A stretch of DNA of 25,969 nt from positions 1-25,969 of the forward strand of contig DJSH01000078.1 in NCBI GenBank assembly GCA_002440225.1, in the 5' to 3' direction. The stretch is from Candidatus Segatella violae (lineage in GTDB: Bacteria; Bacteroidota; Bacteroidia; Bacteroidales; Bacteroidaceae). Positions 16,581 through 24,092 of this stretch are shown here, one piece after another. The position numbers and the translations under genes are program-made. How positions within the stretch are numbered: the first letter of the stretch is position 1; each line of letters opens with the position of its first letter. The notes under the pieces are model-generated. The model saw only the letters and a program-made list of their open reading frames with translations, was not told the origin of the DNA and searched no databases.

Positions 16581-17906
16581 TTACCGTAAATTATAGAGTA
16601 GAACCAACAAAATGATCATACACGTATGAAGATTTATTAAAGATAACCGCAAACTAATTTGCTCAAACACATATGCAAAGATTATCACAAATGGAGCAAA
16701 AAATGTAATATGATAACGTATATCCAATGACACTCCAGAAATAATAATCATAAAATACCCCATCAGTAAGAAAAACACCAATGGATAAAGCCTCCATTCA
16801 AGATTTTTTACAATACTAAATAAGCCAACATTTACAAACAAACTTATTATTGATTTAAACAATAAGCCAGAGCTATAATAAAACCCGTATTGCCCCATTC
16901 TTGTAAAGTTCGGAAAAGGCCCATAAAAAGCAGCAAACAACTGTGTCAACCACCCAAAGAAACCAGAACCTACAGAGCGATTCATTCTACTAGCTGTGGT
17001 TGCAGAAACGACATCCATAGAATATCCTGTGAATTTCAAGACTATTACATTAATAAATATAATGCCAATAATTGCCCCAATACTAGATAACAATATAATT
17101 GTTTTTTTGTTTTTTTCATTACAATACATGTATAAAACAAATATTATAAATAAAAACAAACAAATTATTGATCGGAAAAAGTATGTAAAACTGATAAAAA
17201 TAAAAGCCGTCAAAAAATCTCGTACTCTGTTAGTTTCTTTGAAGAGATAAATATTATATAGGGCCGAAACAATAAGAAAACAAAATAAATTCTCCTTTAA
17301 CCCCATAGACGATGAAACAAACCAAAAAGGAAAAATTCCATAGAGTATAGAGGCATAATTCGAAATTTCCTTATCTATAGAAAGCAAATTACATATTTTT
17401 AAAATTTTAAAAGATGAGACAGTAATTAAAGTTGCATTGATAACAAGAAATAAGATTCTAACAAAAGAAATATCAGCAAAAGTTTTATAAAACAAAACCA
17501 TAACTGAAATAAAGCCTAAGTCATCAATCTTTATAGATATACCTTGTGATGTCAACAAACTTCCCATGTAGTCAAAAAAGTTTTTATCTAACCCCTTTAA
17601 TGCTAATCTCTCATAAGTATAGATATCACAAGATGCTGTGCCTTCATAAGGGTCATTAGTATAGTCAAGGAAAAGACACCTCAACACCAATGAAAACAAT
17701 AAATTATATAAGAAAATTCCACCATATTTTGATGCGTCATTATTTATCTTTGGCAATACATACAACGCACTTACGAAAGTATATCCTATAAAAATATGCA
17801 TAAACAACTTGTAAGCCGGTATCGTTTCTTTATATCCTATTACAAATGACACAAATAGTAATACGGTAAAAACTAATAGTATAAGAGACAACAAATAATT
17901 TCTCAT
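16581..17906 (-). CDS. Wzy-like oligosaccharide repeat-unit polymerase
   Basis: This 441-residue, strongly hydrophobic protein has many membrane segments and a large hydrophilic loop in the C-terminal half (about 280-340). It matches the size and layout of O-antigen/capsule polymerases, which diverge too much for motif-based naming. Position beside wzx and a glycosyltransferase supports the call. The start at 17906 (MRNYLLSLILLVF) begins with a basic residue and a membrane helix. The open frame extends to a TTG at 17939, but that start lies inside the hairpin at 17935-17973. Base composition is very AT-rich. Confidence 0.75.
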   Translation of the reverse strand: MRNYLLSLILLVFTVLLFVSFVIGYKETIPAYKLFMHIFIGYTFVSALYVLPKINNDASKYGGIFLYNLLFSLVLRCLFLDYTNDPYEGTASCDIYTYERLALKGLDKNFFDYMGSLLTSQGISIKIDDLGFISVMVLFYKTFADISFVRILFLVINATLITVSSFKILKICNLLSIDKEISNYASILYGIFPFWFVSSSMGLKENLFCFLIVSALYNIYLFKETNRVRDFLTAFIFISFTYFFRSIICLFLFIIFVLYMYCNEKNKKTIILLSSIGAIIGIIFINVIVLKFTGYSMDVVSATTASRMNRSVGSGFFGWLTQLFAAFYGPFPNFTRMGQYGFYYSSGLLFKSIISLFVNVGLFSIVKNLEWRLYPLVFFLLMGYFMIIISGVSLDIRYHITFFAPFVIIFAYVFEQISLRLSLINLHTCMIILLVLLYNLR

Positions 17907-17934
17907 ACAAAAAATAATATATATATTGGCCGCA

Positions 17935-17973
17935 CTCAAGATTCCAGGGCTACCAACGAGCCCGGAAGTTGAG
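17935..17973 (-). terminator. Hairpin between the toxin gene and wzy
   Basis: CTCAA (17935-17939) pairs with TTGAG (17969-17973), TTCC (17942-17945) with GGAA (17964-17967), and GGGCT (17947-17951) with AGCCC (17959-17963), around a 7-nt loop. It begins two bases after the toxin stop codon on the minus strand, and an AT-rich stretch ending in a T-run follows. It may terminate or attenuate toxin-antitoxin transcripts, though full termination would cut off wzy. One arm plus loop is part of the 18-bp direct repeat. Confidence 0.5.
17940..17957. repeat. 18-bp direct repeat, copy 1
   Basis: GATTCCAGGGCTACCAAC occurs here and again at 18898-18915 in the same orientation, 958 bp apart. This copy lies between the toxin stop and wzy; the other is inside the 3' part of the AbiC-like gene. 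The pair brackets the whole toxin-antitoxin operon. Confidence 0.8.
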
Positions 17974-17974
17974 A

Positions 17975-18304
17975 TTATCTATATCTTTCCAACGAACGCA
18001 TAATAGCTTTGTAAACAGTCTTTGGTGACTGCCTATAGTGCATCACAGCAGCAATTATAATGACATCATCCTTAACCACATAATAAATCAAATTGGGAAA
18101 TACTTGAAGATGACGAACATGAAATTGAGAATCAGACAAGTCTTCATCCAATACACCTCTTGTCTGATTCTTTAATAAATTGCTGACACTAGCATCTATT
18201 TTATCCATAACTTTCTTTGCCGTGAAAGCTCCATATTCATTTTCTACATAATCCAAAACAGCATTAAGTTGCTTTGAAGCAAACAAAGACCATTCTATTA
18301 CCAT
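17975..18304 (-). CDS. RelE/ParE-family toxin
   Basis: This 109-residue protein has the ParE/RelE layout: MVIEWSLFASKQLNAVLDYV at the start, a central VRHLQVFPNLIYYVVKDDVIIIAAVMH with paired beta-strands, and an Arg/Tyr-rich end. ParE toxins inhibit DNA gyrase and RelE toxins cleave ribosome-bound mRNA; which applies is not clear, though the form is closer to ParE. Its ATG overlaps the antitoxin stop by 7 nt. It has no link to polysaccharide synthesis and is probably an inserted addiction unit. Confidence 0.85.
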   Translation of the reverse strand: MVIEWSLFASKQLNAVLDYVENEYGAFTAKKVMDKIDASVSNLLKNQTRGVLDEDLSDSQFHVRHLQVFPNLIYYVVKDDVIIIAAVMHYRQSPKTVYKAIMRSLERYR

Positions 18305-18555
18305 CCTCTTTGCTTTTTTATACTTTCCATTAAGGAGGCATGTGGTATACAGTTACCATATTCATGATCTTTCAAAGCCATCTCTACACAAGCAGACAAG
18401 GCTTCTCTTGGCAATGCATTTACCAAAACACTAATTGAATCGTGGCGCAAAGACGCAATATCCACAGTAGAAGGTGTTCTCAAGGCAATGGGTTCCTCTA
18501 CCATTTTAACTTCATCTTCCGTATCTGGCAAACGATAATGATTATTATTGCTCAT
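18298..18555 (-). CDS. Antitoxin of the ParE-type pair
   Basis: This 85-residue protein starts at 18555 (MSNNNHYRLPDTEDEV); a longer in-frame start at 18582 is rejected because it lies in the -7 box. The N-terminal half is polar and probably flexible. The centre (LRHDSISVLVNALPREALSACVEMALKDHEYG) looks helical and could mediate dimerisation or operator binding. I cannot name a DNA-binding family with certainty. The call rests on the classic antitoxin-first order, the 7-nt overlap with the toxin, and the separate promoter. Confidence 0.75.
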   Translation of the reverse strand: MSNNNHYRLPDTEDEVKMVEEPIALRTPSTVDIASLRHDSISVLVNALPREALSACVEMALKDHEYGNCIPHASLMESIKKQRGW

Positions 18556-18579
18556 AACTATAATGTATTTAAAACATTG

Positions 18580-18611
18580 CAAAAATACGTCATTTTTCTG
18601 GAACGCCCAAA
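18580..18611 (-). promoter_or_regulatory. Promoter of the toxin-antitoxin operon
   Basis: On the minus strand TTTG (complement of 18608-18611) lies 20 bp before TATTTTTG (complement of 18580-18587), a full match to the Bacteroidota pattern. The start would be near 18576, about 20 nt from the antitoxin ATG. It occupies the 123-bp gap after the AbiC-like gene and lets the pair be expressed independently of the polysaccharide operon. Confidence 0.7.
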
Positions 18612-18678
18612 CTTTTCCTTGATTTTAACACATTTACAGGTTCCAGAAGAACTCCCTCAGCTCTTCTGTTGGATGATT

Positions 18679-19983
18679 TTACATTTGCCAAGCTGCCAAG
18701 ACCCAAGGCTTGGTATTACTAGCAATACATGTTATTTTACGAACAGAAAGAGAGGAATGAATCATACTTCCATCCCTACCATTATATAAATAGAAATTTG
18801 ACACTAACAAAATCTCACGCAAAAATTCAACGTACATTTGACTAAGCTCATACTCAGTATAGCAAGATAAAGCTTTATCTATCATGGCTGCGCCTTGGAT
18901 TCCAGGGCTACCAACAACCTCTTTAATTGTAATGCTTAGTGTTATCCTTTTGTTTGAATCTGAAAATTCAACATCAATATTATATTTTCTAGTATCTAAG
19001 AATGTTGCGCTATTCTGAGGCATTCCTTTTGATAACTCTAAAATATACTTTTTAAGAGCTATAAAATGGGCATTCATACAACTTATCAAAGTAGGATCAA
19101 AACTTAATTTGACACTCCATTTATAAAACTCCAGCAACGACATGACAGGTAGATGTTTTATCAAATTAAATTGATTGACATAGACTTGCATATTTCTTCC
19201 TTTAAACGTAAGGCAATTATACCGCAACATGAGCATCTCCTCATCACAAAGTTGCCCTCGAAGGCACTTTGCATAAGAGACTCTATCTTGGTTGCTTAAA
19301 ATGGTATTCCCATCTGCGTCAGTATATTCTGTCTCTCCTAATAATCTAGCAAGATGATACAGCATACGCAGATGCACAGACATCTCTCGACTATTTGCAG
19401 CATAAACCTGCTCAAATTCTTTTACCCCAGCATTAGTGCGGTTGAGATAAGTGCTGTTATTAGTAAAAGGAATTCTACAAAACTTATCCATAATTAATAT
19501 AAAAGCCTCTTTACCATCTTTACCATCAATTGCATACGAAGATACTGCTTTATGGTACAAAGCAAGAAATGAAGAAAATTTATCATTGAAGAGGCTTAGA
19601 TAAGTTTGACTTATCATTATACGATTTGTGCTAATCACGGCATTATTGGTGGAAACAACACTTTGATTAGTTTCTATGACGCTTCTATTTACCTCTTTTG
19701 TTTCTTCATTCTGTCTTATCTGGTCTTGCAAAGTTCTATAAAGAAGATATGCTGAATAAAGAGCTACACCTGTGCCAACAAAACCACCTATGAAATCACC
19801 ATAAGTCCCAAATAAAGAATTGTCGAGTGATCGATCAAAAAAAAATAGGGATATTTCTTGACCAAAAAGAAACAAGAACAAGAATGCCAATGAGAAAGAG
19901 ACTGTCAAAGTCATTACGATAGAGTAATTCTTCTCTTCGCTTGAATTTTGTGATTGGGACTGTGATAAACTATCTATGGCCAT
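18679..19983 (-). CDS. Putative phage abortive infection protein (AbiC-like)
   Basis: This 434-residue protein resembles the 'putative phage abortive infection protein' family (PF16872). It has two membrane helices near residues 21-40 and 60-83, then four consecutive 7-residue repeats starting N-x-x-V/M (99-126: NRSVIET, NQSVVST, NNAVIST, NRIMISQ), which suggest a short coiled coil. A cytosolic domain follows with LFNDKFSSFLALYHK and YAKCLRGQLCDEEMLMLRYNCL. Family members are thought to abort phage infection from the membrane; the mechanism is unknown. It starts at 19983, 7 nt after wzx, so it should be co-transcribed with the flippase. The segment VVGSPGI near residue 358 is encoded by the second 18-bp repeat copy, which raises the possibility of a rearranged C-terminus. 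Confidence 0.78.
   Translation of the reverse strand: MAIDSLSQSQSQNSSEEKNYSIVMTLTVSFSLAFLFLFLFGQEISLFFFDRSLDNSLFGTYGDFIGGFVGTGVALYSAYLLYRTLQDQIRQNEETKEVNRSVIETNQSVVSTNNAVISTNRIMISQTYLSLFNDKFSSFLALYHKAVSSYAIDGKDGKEAFILIMDKFCRIPFTNNSTYLNRTNAGVKEFEQVYAANSREMSVHLRMLYHLARLLGETEYTDADGNTILSNQDRVSYAKCLRGQLCDEEMLMLRYNCLTFKGRNMQVYVNQFNLIKHLPVMSLLEFYKWSVKLSFDPTLISCMNAHFIALKKYILELSKGMPQNSATFLDTRKYNIDVEFSDSNKRITLSITIKEVVGSPGIQGAAMIDKALSCYTEYELSQMYVEFLREILLVSNFYLYNGRDGSMIHSSLSVRKITCIASNTKPWVLAAWQM
18898..18915. repeat. 18-bp direct repeat, copy 2
   Basis: GATTCCAGGGCTACCAAC, identical to 17940-17957 and in the same orientation. On the minus strand both copies read V-G-S-P-G-I in the frame of the gene concerned (AbiC-like here, the upstream extension of wzy there), and similarity continues for a few codons (QGAAMI versus LSAANI). 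Confidence 0.8.
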
Positions 19984-19990
19984 TTTATTT

Positions 19991-21250
19991 TCATTTAGGT
20001 GCAAAACTTTTCCTATAAGACAATATGCACACACCTCTAAACACTAAACTAATGACATTAGTCAGTATCAAGAGATAAATCATATTCGGTATATTTATGT
20101 TCTTAAAAAGAATCATCAATAAAACACCTATTAAGTAAAAAGATGAAGCTAAAACAGTTGACTGCTTAACTTCCTTTATTTTTCCGAAAACGCCCAAATA
20201 AGGGAATCCAATAAGTTCATTCGCCATACTAAATAACAATAATAATAGGAATAAATTAAAATAGTTCAAGATATGAACGGTTTCCGTCTTTATAAACAAT
20301 GGCACCAGAATTGGAGATACCAGATAGATAACCACTAATATAAGTGCATTAAGCCCTATCAGACTAAATACCATTTTATTCATCCTTACAAAATTTCTTA
20401 CTCTAGAAAAATATGGATAGAAAATATGATTTATCAATGGTGCAACAAGGGAAGCATAAGCATTGTGTAGTTTTTCCGCTGCAGAATAAATACCAGTTAC
20501 AGTTTCACCACAGAACAATCCTAATATAAATGTATTTGAAGTCTGATAAACTCGTGTCAGAAAAACAGAGGTAAAAAACGGAAGGCTATCTTCAAAGAAA
20601 AATTTTATATCAGTGAATTTAACCGAATAATAATGCAACCCATATCTTACTTTTGCTATCCATACCGCAAACATTCCTGAAACCAGTGCCTCCAAGGCAA
20701 AAAAGAACATGACCCATTCAAAATCTGCCTTTGTCTTGACTATCAAAAATATGGGTATAATACATAAGCATTTTACAACCAATGATATTCTGGTCACAAA
20801 TTTCATATCTTCCATTGAGCGAAACAACCAATAAGGTGTTATAATCACTCCTATCAACCTAACGAAAGCCAAGATATATAACAATTCATATTGTCTGAAT
20901 TTTGGTATCATTATTATTATAGAGGAATATACGACCAACGAGCAACACAACAGAAATGTCTTACAAGCTAAAATGCTCATAAAGATTCGGCTCAATTCAT
21001 CAGGATTATCTCTATTTTTAACTACATGCCTTACATTCGAAAGATCAAAGCCCCACTCATTTAGAACTTGAAAGTAAAAAGAAAAAGCAATAGCAAAATT
21101 AATCAAACCATATTTAGCAATCCCTATCGTTGCTAGCAAATAAGGCATTAATAGGAATGGAAGAATATGACTAAAGCCATAGAGTAAAAACTGGTTGAGA
21201 ATATTGCTAAATAATCTAGATCGTAATACCTTAGATAAACTATTAGCCAT
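19991..21250 (-). CDS. Wzx-type polysaccharide flippase
   Basis: This 419-residue protein has about twelve hydrophobic segments and the typical start of PST-family flippases (NILNQFLLYGFSHILPFLLMPYLLATIGIAKYG). It would move the completed undecaprenyl-PP-linked repeat unit to the periplasmic face. The motif AAEKLHNAYASLVAPLINHIFYP in the middle is characteristic. It has very AT-rich codon use. It is the first large gene of the locus; no clear TAnnTTTG promoter is seen just upstream, so transcription may start further up or use a weak site. Confidence 0.9.
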   Translation of the reverse strand: MANSLSKVLRSRLFSNILNQFLLYGFSHILPFLLMPYLLATIGIAKYGLINFAIAFSFYFQVLNEWGFDLSNVRHVVKNRDNPDELSRIFMSILACKTFLLCCSLVVYSSIIIMIPKFRQYELLYILAFVRLIGVIITPYWLFRSMEDMKFVTRISLVVKCLCIIPIFLIVKTKADFEWVMFFFALEALVSGMFAVWIAKVRYGLHYYSVKFTDIKFFFEDSLPFFTSVFLTRVYQTSNTFILGLFCGETVTGIYSAAEKLHNAYASLVAPLINHIFYPYFSRVRNFVRMNKMVFSLIGLNALILVVIYLVSPILVPLFIKTETVHILNYFNLFLLLLLFSMANELIGFPYLGVFGKIKEVKQSTVLASSFYLIGVLLMILFKNINIPNMIYLLILTNVISLVFRGVCILSYRKSFAPK

Positions 21251-21265
21251 TATAATACTAGAACT

Positions 21266-21403
21266 TTAAAGATTTATAAATTCTTTAACATCAGGTCCAT
21301 ATGCCTCATACTTCTTAACTGCGTTCCATACCTCATCAAAATGCTCTTTAGGAGTATTTTTGAAATATGAATCTAAACCTACAATCATTTTATCGATATC
21401 CAT
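21266..21403 (-). CDS. Small protein of unknown function (45 aa)
   Basis: An ATG at 21403 opens a 45-codon frame: MDIDKMIVGLDSYFKNTPKE, then HFDEVWNAVKKYEAYGPDVK and a short end EFINL. The pattern 'Y-F-x-N-T-P-x-E ... W ... Y ... G-P-x-V-x-E-F' resembles a small protein I recall in several copies in Bacteroidota genomes, which supports a real gene. It lies 15 nt before wzx in the same direction and may be the leader gene of the locus. No function can be assigned. Confidence 0.6.
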   Translation of the reverse strand: MDIDKMIVGLDSYFKNTPKEHFDEVWNAVKKYEAYGPDVKEFINL

Positions 21404-21487
21404 AGTCCTATAATTTTTATAAACCACGAAGCAATATTTCCGAAACTCGCAAGCTTTTGCTCCTTTTTAACACAACAACATCTTTGT

Positions 21488-21853
21488 TTACCCCTCTCCT
21501 ATCGCTCCCCTATACTTGATCACATAGTCGTCGAGCACTTCTCGCAAGGGCTTGCTGAAGAGGGGCTTGCCATTGTGGAGATTCGTACGAGGATCGCTAT
21601 AGAAGATAGACTCGATGTCCAGGAGCACATACAGACGCTCGATGTCGGTGTCATACTCGCTCAATATCATGTCATTAAACTTCACCGCTTCGTCTAGACG
21701 CAGGCGGGCTTCAGGTTTCAAGCCATCGTCCACACTGTGGGTATTGATGTCAAACTCTTGCTCCAGCGACTGGCGAGTCTTGCACGCACCGTGATGACGA
21801 ATGTACTTAAAGAAATTCCACACCACCAGATGATACAAACGCTCACCCGACAT
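21488..21853 (-). CDS. Hypothetical protein
   Basis: I recognise no family. From the ATG at 21853 the product has 121 residues (123 from an ATG at 21859), with no signal peptide or membrane helix. It appears mainly helical, with the hydrophobic start RLYHLVVWNFFKYIRHHGAC and the later LYVLLDIESIFYSDPRTNLHNG. Codon use is clearly less AT-rich than wzx and more like the VirE module, so it may not belong to the polysaccharide operon. The ATG at 21853 shares a base with the stop of a 21-codon upstream ORF (TAATG), so either the two are coupled or this is the 3' part of a frameshifted gene. Confidence 0.5.
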   Translation of the reverse strand: MSGERLYHLVVWNFFKYIRHHGACKTRQSLEQEFDINTHSVDDGLKPEARLRLDEAVKFNDMILSEYDTDIERLYVLLDIESIFYSDPRTNLHNGKPLFSKPLREVLDDYVIKYRGAIGEG

Positions 21854-21918
21854 TACCATCGTCTGCCCAAATAGCCCAAATTCAGACTTTCGAGCATCTT
21901 AATCATGCTTTTCTTCAT
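21853..21918 (-). CDS. Possible 21-codon leader ORF
   Basis: ATG at 21918 opens MKKSMIKMLESLNLGYLGRR followed by W and a TAA at 21855-21853 that overlaps the next ATG. The sequence is plausible as a coding start and could be a translationally coupled leader or the original N-terminus of the downstream gene before a frameshift. It is too short to support on its own. Confidence 0.3.
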   Translation of the reverse strand: MKKSMIKMLESLNLGYLGRRW

Positions 21919-22052
21919 TTTTTATGTTAAAATATTATTATTTTCCCCGATATGGGGATTTTCAATACATTCTATTCCTTTTATTCTTACCTTTGCAATA
22001 TCTGCTGAATATCAGACAATAACAACTAATTATTAATTTAAAAATCCAATCA
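21919..22052 (+). promoter_or_regulatory. AT-rich divergent intergenic region with -7 box for the VirE gene
   Basis: TACCTTTG at 21988-21995 matches the -7 consensus and would start transcription about 50-55 nt before the ATG at 22053. No good TTTG is seen 19-21 bp upstream. A small inverted repeat (TCCCC/GGGGA, 21944-21958) lies upstream of it. Nothing convincing is seen for the minus-strand gene. Confidence 0.45.
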
Positions 22053-24092
22053 ATGGACAATCTTAACGTTTTCAAAGATTTCTTTAGCACAGCTCCGAGC
22101 CTTGCTTCGCTCCCAGACATTGTGCATGACATCCAGACGAGTGCCTTGCTCAAGTCGCTCACAGAAGCCTATCGTGCCTCTCACGACAAACACATCAAGG
22201 AAAGAACCCGCACCTTTGCTGTTGCCGTCTCGTTCGAAGGCGGCAAGGGGGTAAGTTGCATCAAGGGCTATACGGGGTTGTCGCTAGCCGACCTCGACCA
22301 CGTGCCACGTGAGAAACTGGCAAAGATCAAAGAGCTCATCTGCCAAGACAGCCATACCCTGTTGTGTTACACCACTATCAGCGGTGAGGGCTTACGCATC
22401 ATCTTTCGTTACGAGAAGCTTTCCGATGCCTCTCTCGACAAGCAAGCCAAATATTACATCCATCCATTCCTGGCGGGCAACTGTTACTACCAAAAGCTCA
22501 CGGGACATCCATTCGACCCTCTCTGCAAGAACGGCACCCGACTCTCGGGTATGGCATACGACCCTGAGGCATATTTCAACCCCGAAGCCATCGCCTTCAG
22601 CAGCGAGGAAATAGAGCAGATGAGCAGCTATGCCTACAAGCTGAGCAAGGAGGAGAAGGCGATGCAGCGCATCCAGAACTTCTACGACAATACGGTGAAA
22701 CCGCGACTCTACGCAGACGGCATCAAGTATGAGTGCGGCAATCACAACAACTATGTGATGCGAGTGGGCTACATGCTTGCCGACAAGGGATACCAACGCA
22801 AAGCTGCCATCAAATGGGCCTTGAGCAAGTTCAAGGAGTATGACGGCACGGAGCAGGTCTTCAACTCATGCTTCAATACCTCTTCGCACGCCCATAATTC
22901 TTCGGCCGACAGCAAGACTGCCACGGTCAAGCAGATAGAAGACTTTCTCACTGCCCATGTGCAACTGCGCTACAACGTGGTGCTTTCTCGTGTGGAGATG
23001 CTCAAGCCCACTGGGTGGGCACTGGTGGAAGACCGAGAACTGAACGATTTCTGGCGCTCCATCTGCAAGGAGATGCGTGCCAACGCCAACGATGTGACGA
23101 GAGTCATCGAGTCGAGCTACGTCAAGGCTTACAACCCTTTCCTCTCCTATTTGGAGGACGTAGAGAAGGATGCCGACGATGGCACCAATTATATCCACCT
23201 ACTAGCCCGTACGGTAAGGGTGAAAGGCGACGAGAAGGAGCAACAGCTGTGGGAAGAATACCTACAGAAGTGGCTTGTCGCTATGGTGGCAGGATGGGTG
23301 AGCACCAATCAAGCCAACCATGTGGTTTTGATACTCATCGGTCCGCAAGGCACCAACAAGAGCACTTGGGAACGAAACCTGCTGCCACCCGAACTGAGTC
23401 AATATTTTTCAGTAAAGTCAAATTCTTCTCGCATGACCAAGGACGATCGCATCAGCCTCTCCATCAAGGGACTGATATGCTGCGAAGAGCTTGACGAGAT
23501 GACGCCCTCCGAGCTCAACCAGTTTAAGTCGATAGTCACGATGACCTACATCGACGAACGAGGAGCCTACAAGCATTTCGAGGAGCACAAGAAACGTTAC
23601 GCCTCCTTTTGCGGTAACGGAAACAGCACTGATTTCCTGACCGACAACACGGGCAACCGACGTTGGCTTCCTTTTGAGATAGAGGCCATCCAGTCGCCCC
23701 TGGAGCACCCTTTTCCTTATCGTGGAATCTATGCCCAAGCCTATCGACTCTACAAGTCGGGCTACAACTACTGGTTCACACAAAGCGAGATAGAGAAGCT
23801 CAACGAGCACAATTTCAAGTTCGAGGCACCTAATGCGGAACGAGAGCTTGTGTCAATATATTTCAGAAAGCCATTGAACAATGAGCACGGCGAATTCATC
23901 ACCGCAGCCAGGGCGATGCAAATCATCGGTGGCAATGTGACACAGAAGATGAGTCTCAAGAAGATAGCACAGGCTTTCATCGACCTTGGTTTTGAACGCA
24001 CCCGATTGAAGAACGTGCGGGGATTTGCAGCCATCGAACGCACAGCTCAGGAAATCAAGGACTATCAGAAGTCTGCCATGTTTGCCACATGA
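22053..24092 (+). CDS. VirE/VapE-type protein (BT4734-like N-terminus, P-loop helicase-like C-terminus)
   Basis: This 679-residue protein begins with a BT4734/BF3469-like VirE N-terminal domain (PF08800-type; residues 1 to about 200, including HTLLCYTTISGEGLRIIFRY), related to primase-polymerase folds. The C-terminal half is a virulence-associated E (VapE) P-loop domain. Walker A is GPQGTNKST (about 430-438), an acidic Walker B-like stretch is LICCEELDEM (about 474-483), and a probable Arg finger lies in GNRRWLPFEI (about 533-542). A last domain (about 590-675) resembles small DNA-binding or DUF3874-type ends. Such proteins resemble replication initiators of mobile elements and phage satellites. 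In Bacteroidales they recur with DUF4248, HU and amidase genes, exactly as here. No integrase or origin is seen nearby, so the element may be a resident relic or domesticated module. Confidence 0.85.
   Translation: MDNLNVFKDFFSTAPSLASLPDIVHDIQTSALLKSLTEAYRASHDKHIKERTRTFAVAVSFEGGKGVSCIKGYTGLSLADLDHVPREKLAKIKELICQDSHTLLCYTTISGEGLRIIFRYEKLSDASLDKQAKYYIHPFLAGNCYYQKLTGHPFDPLCKNGTRLSGMAYDPEAYFNPEAIAFSSEEIEQMSSYAYKLSKEEKAMQRIQNFYDNTVKPRLYADGIKYECGNHNNYVMRVGYMLADKGYQRKAAIKWALSKFKEYDGTEQVFNSCFNTSSHAHNSSADSKTATVKQIEDFLTAHVQLRYNVVLSRVEMLKPTGWALVEDRELNDFWRSICKEMRANANDVTRVIESSYVKAYNPFLSYLEDVEKDADDGTNYIHLLARTVRVKGDEKEQQLWEEYLQKWLVAMVAGWVSTNQANHVVLILIGPQGTNKSTWERNLLPPELSQYFSVKSNSSRMTKDDRISLSIKGLICCEELDEMTPSELNQFKSIVTMTYIDERGAYKHFEEHKKRYASFCGNGNSTDFLTDNTGNRRWLPFEIEAIQSPLEHPFPYRGIYAQAYRLYKSGYNYWFTQSEIEKLNEHNFKFEAPNAERELVSIYFRKPLNNEHGEFITAARAMQIIGGNVTQKMSLKKIAQAFIDLGFERTRLKNVRGFAAIERTAQEIKDYQKSAMFAT

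Noticed and set aside
17907..17939. Upstream TTG start for Wzy
   Set aside because: It lies in the hairpin after the toxin gene; the ATG at 17906 starts directly with a charged residue and membrane helix.
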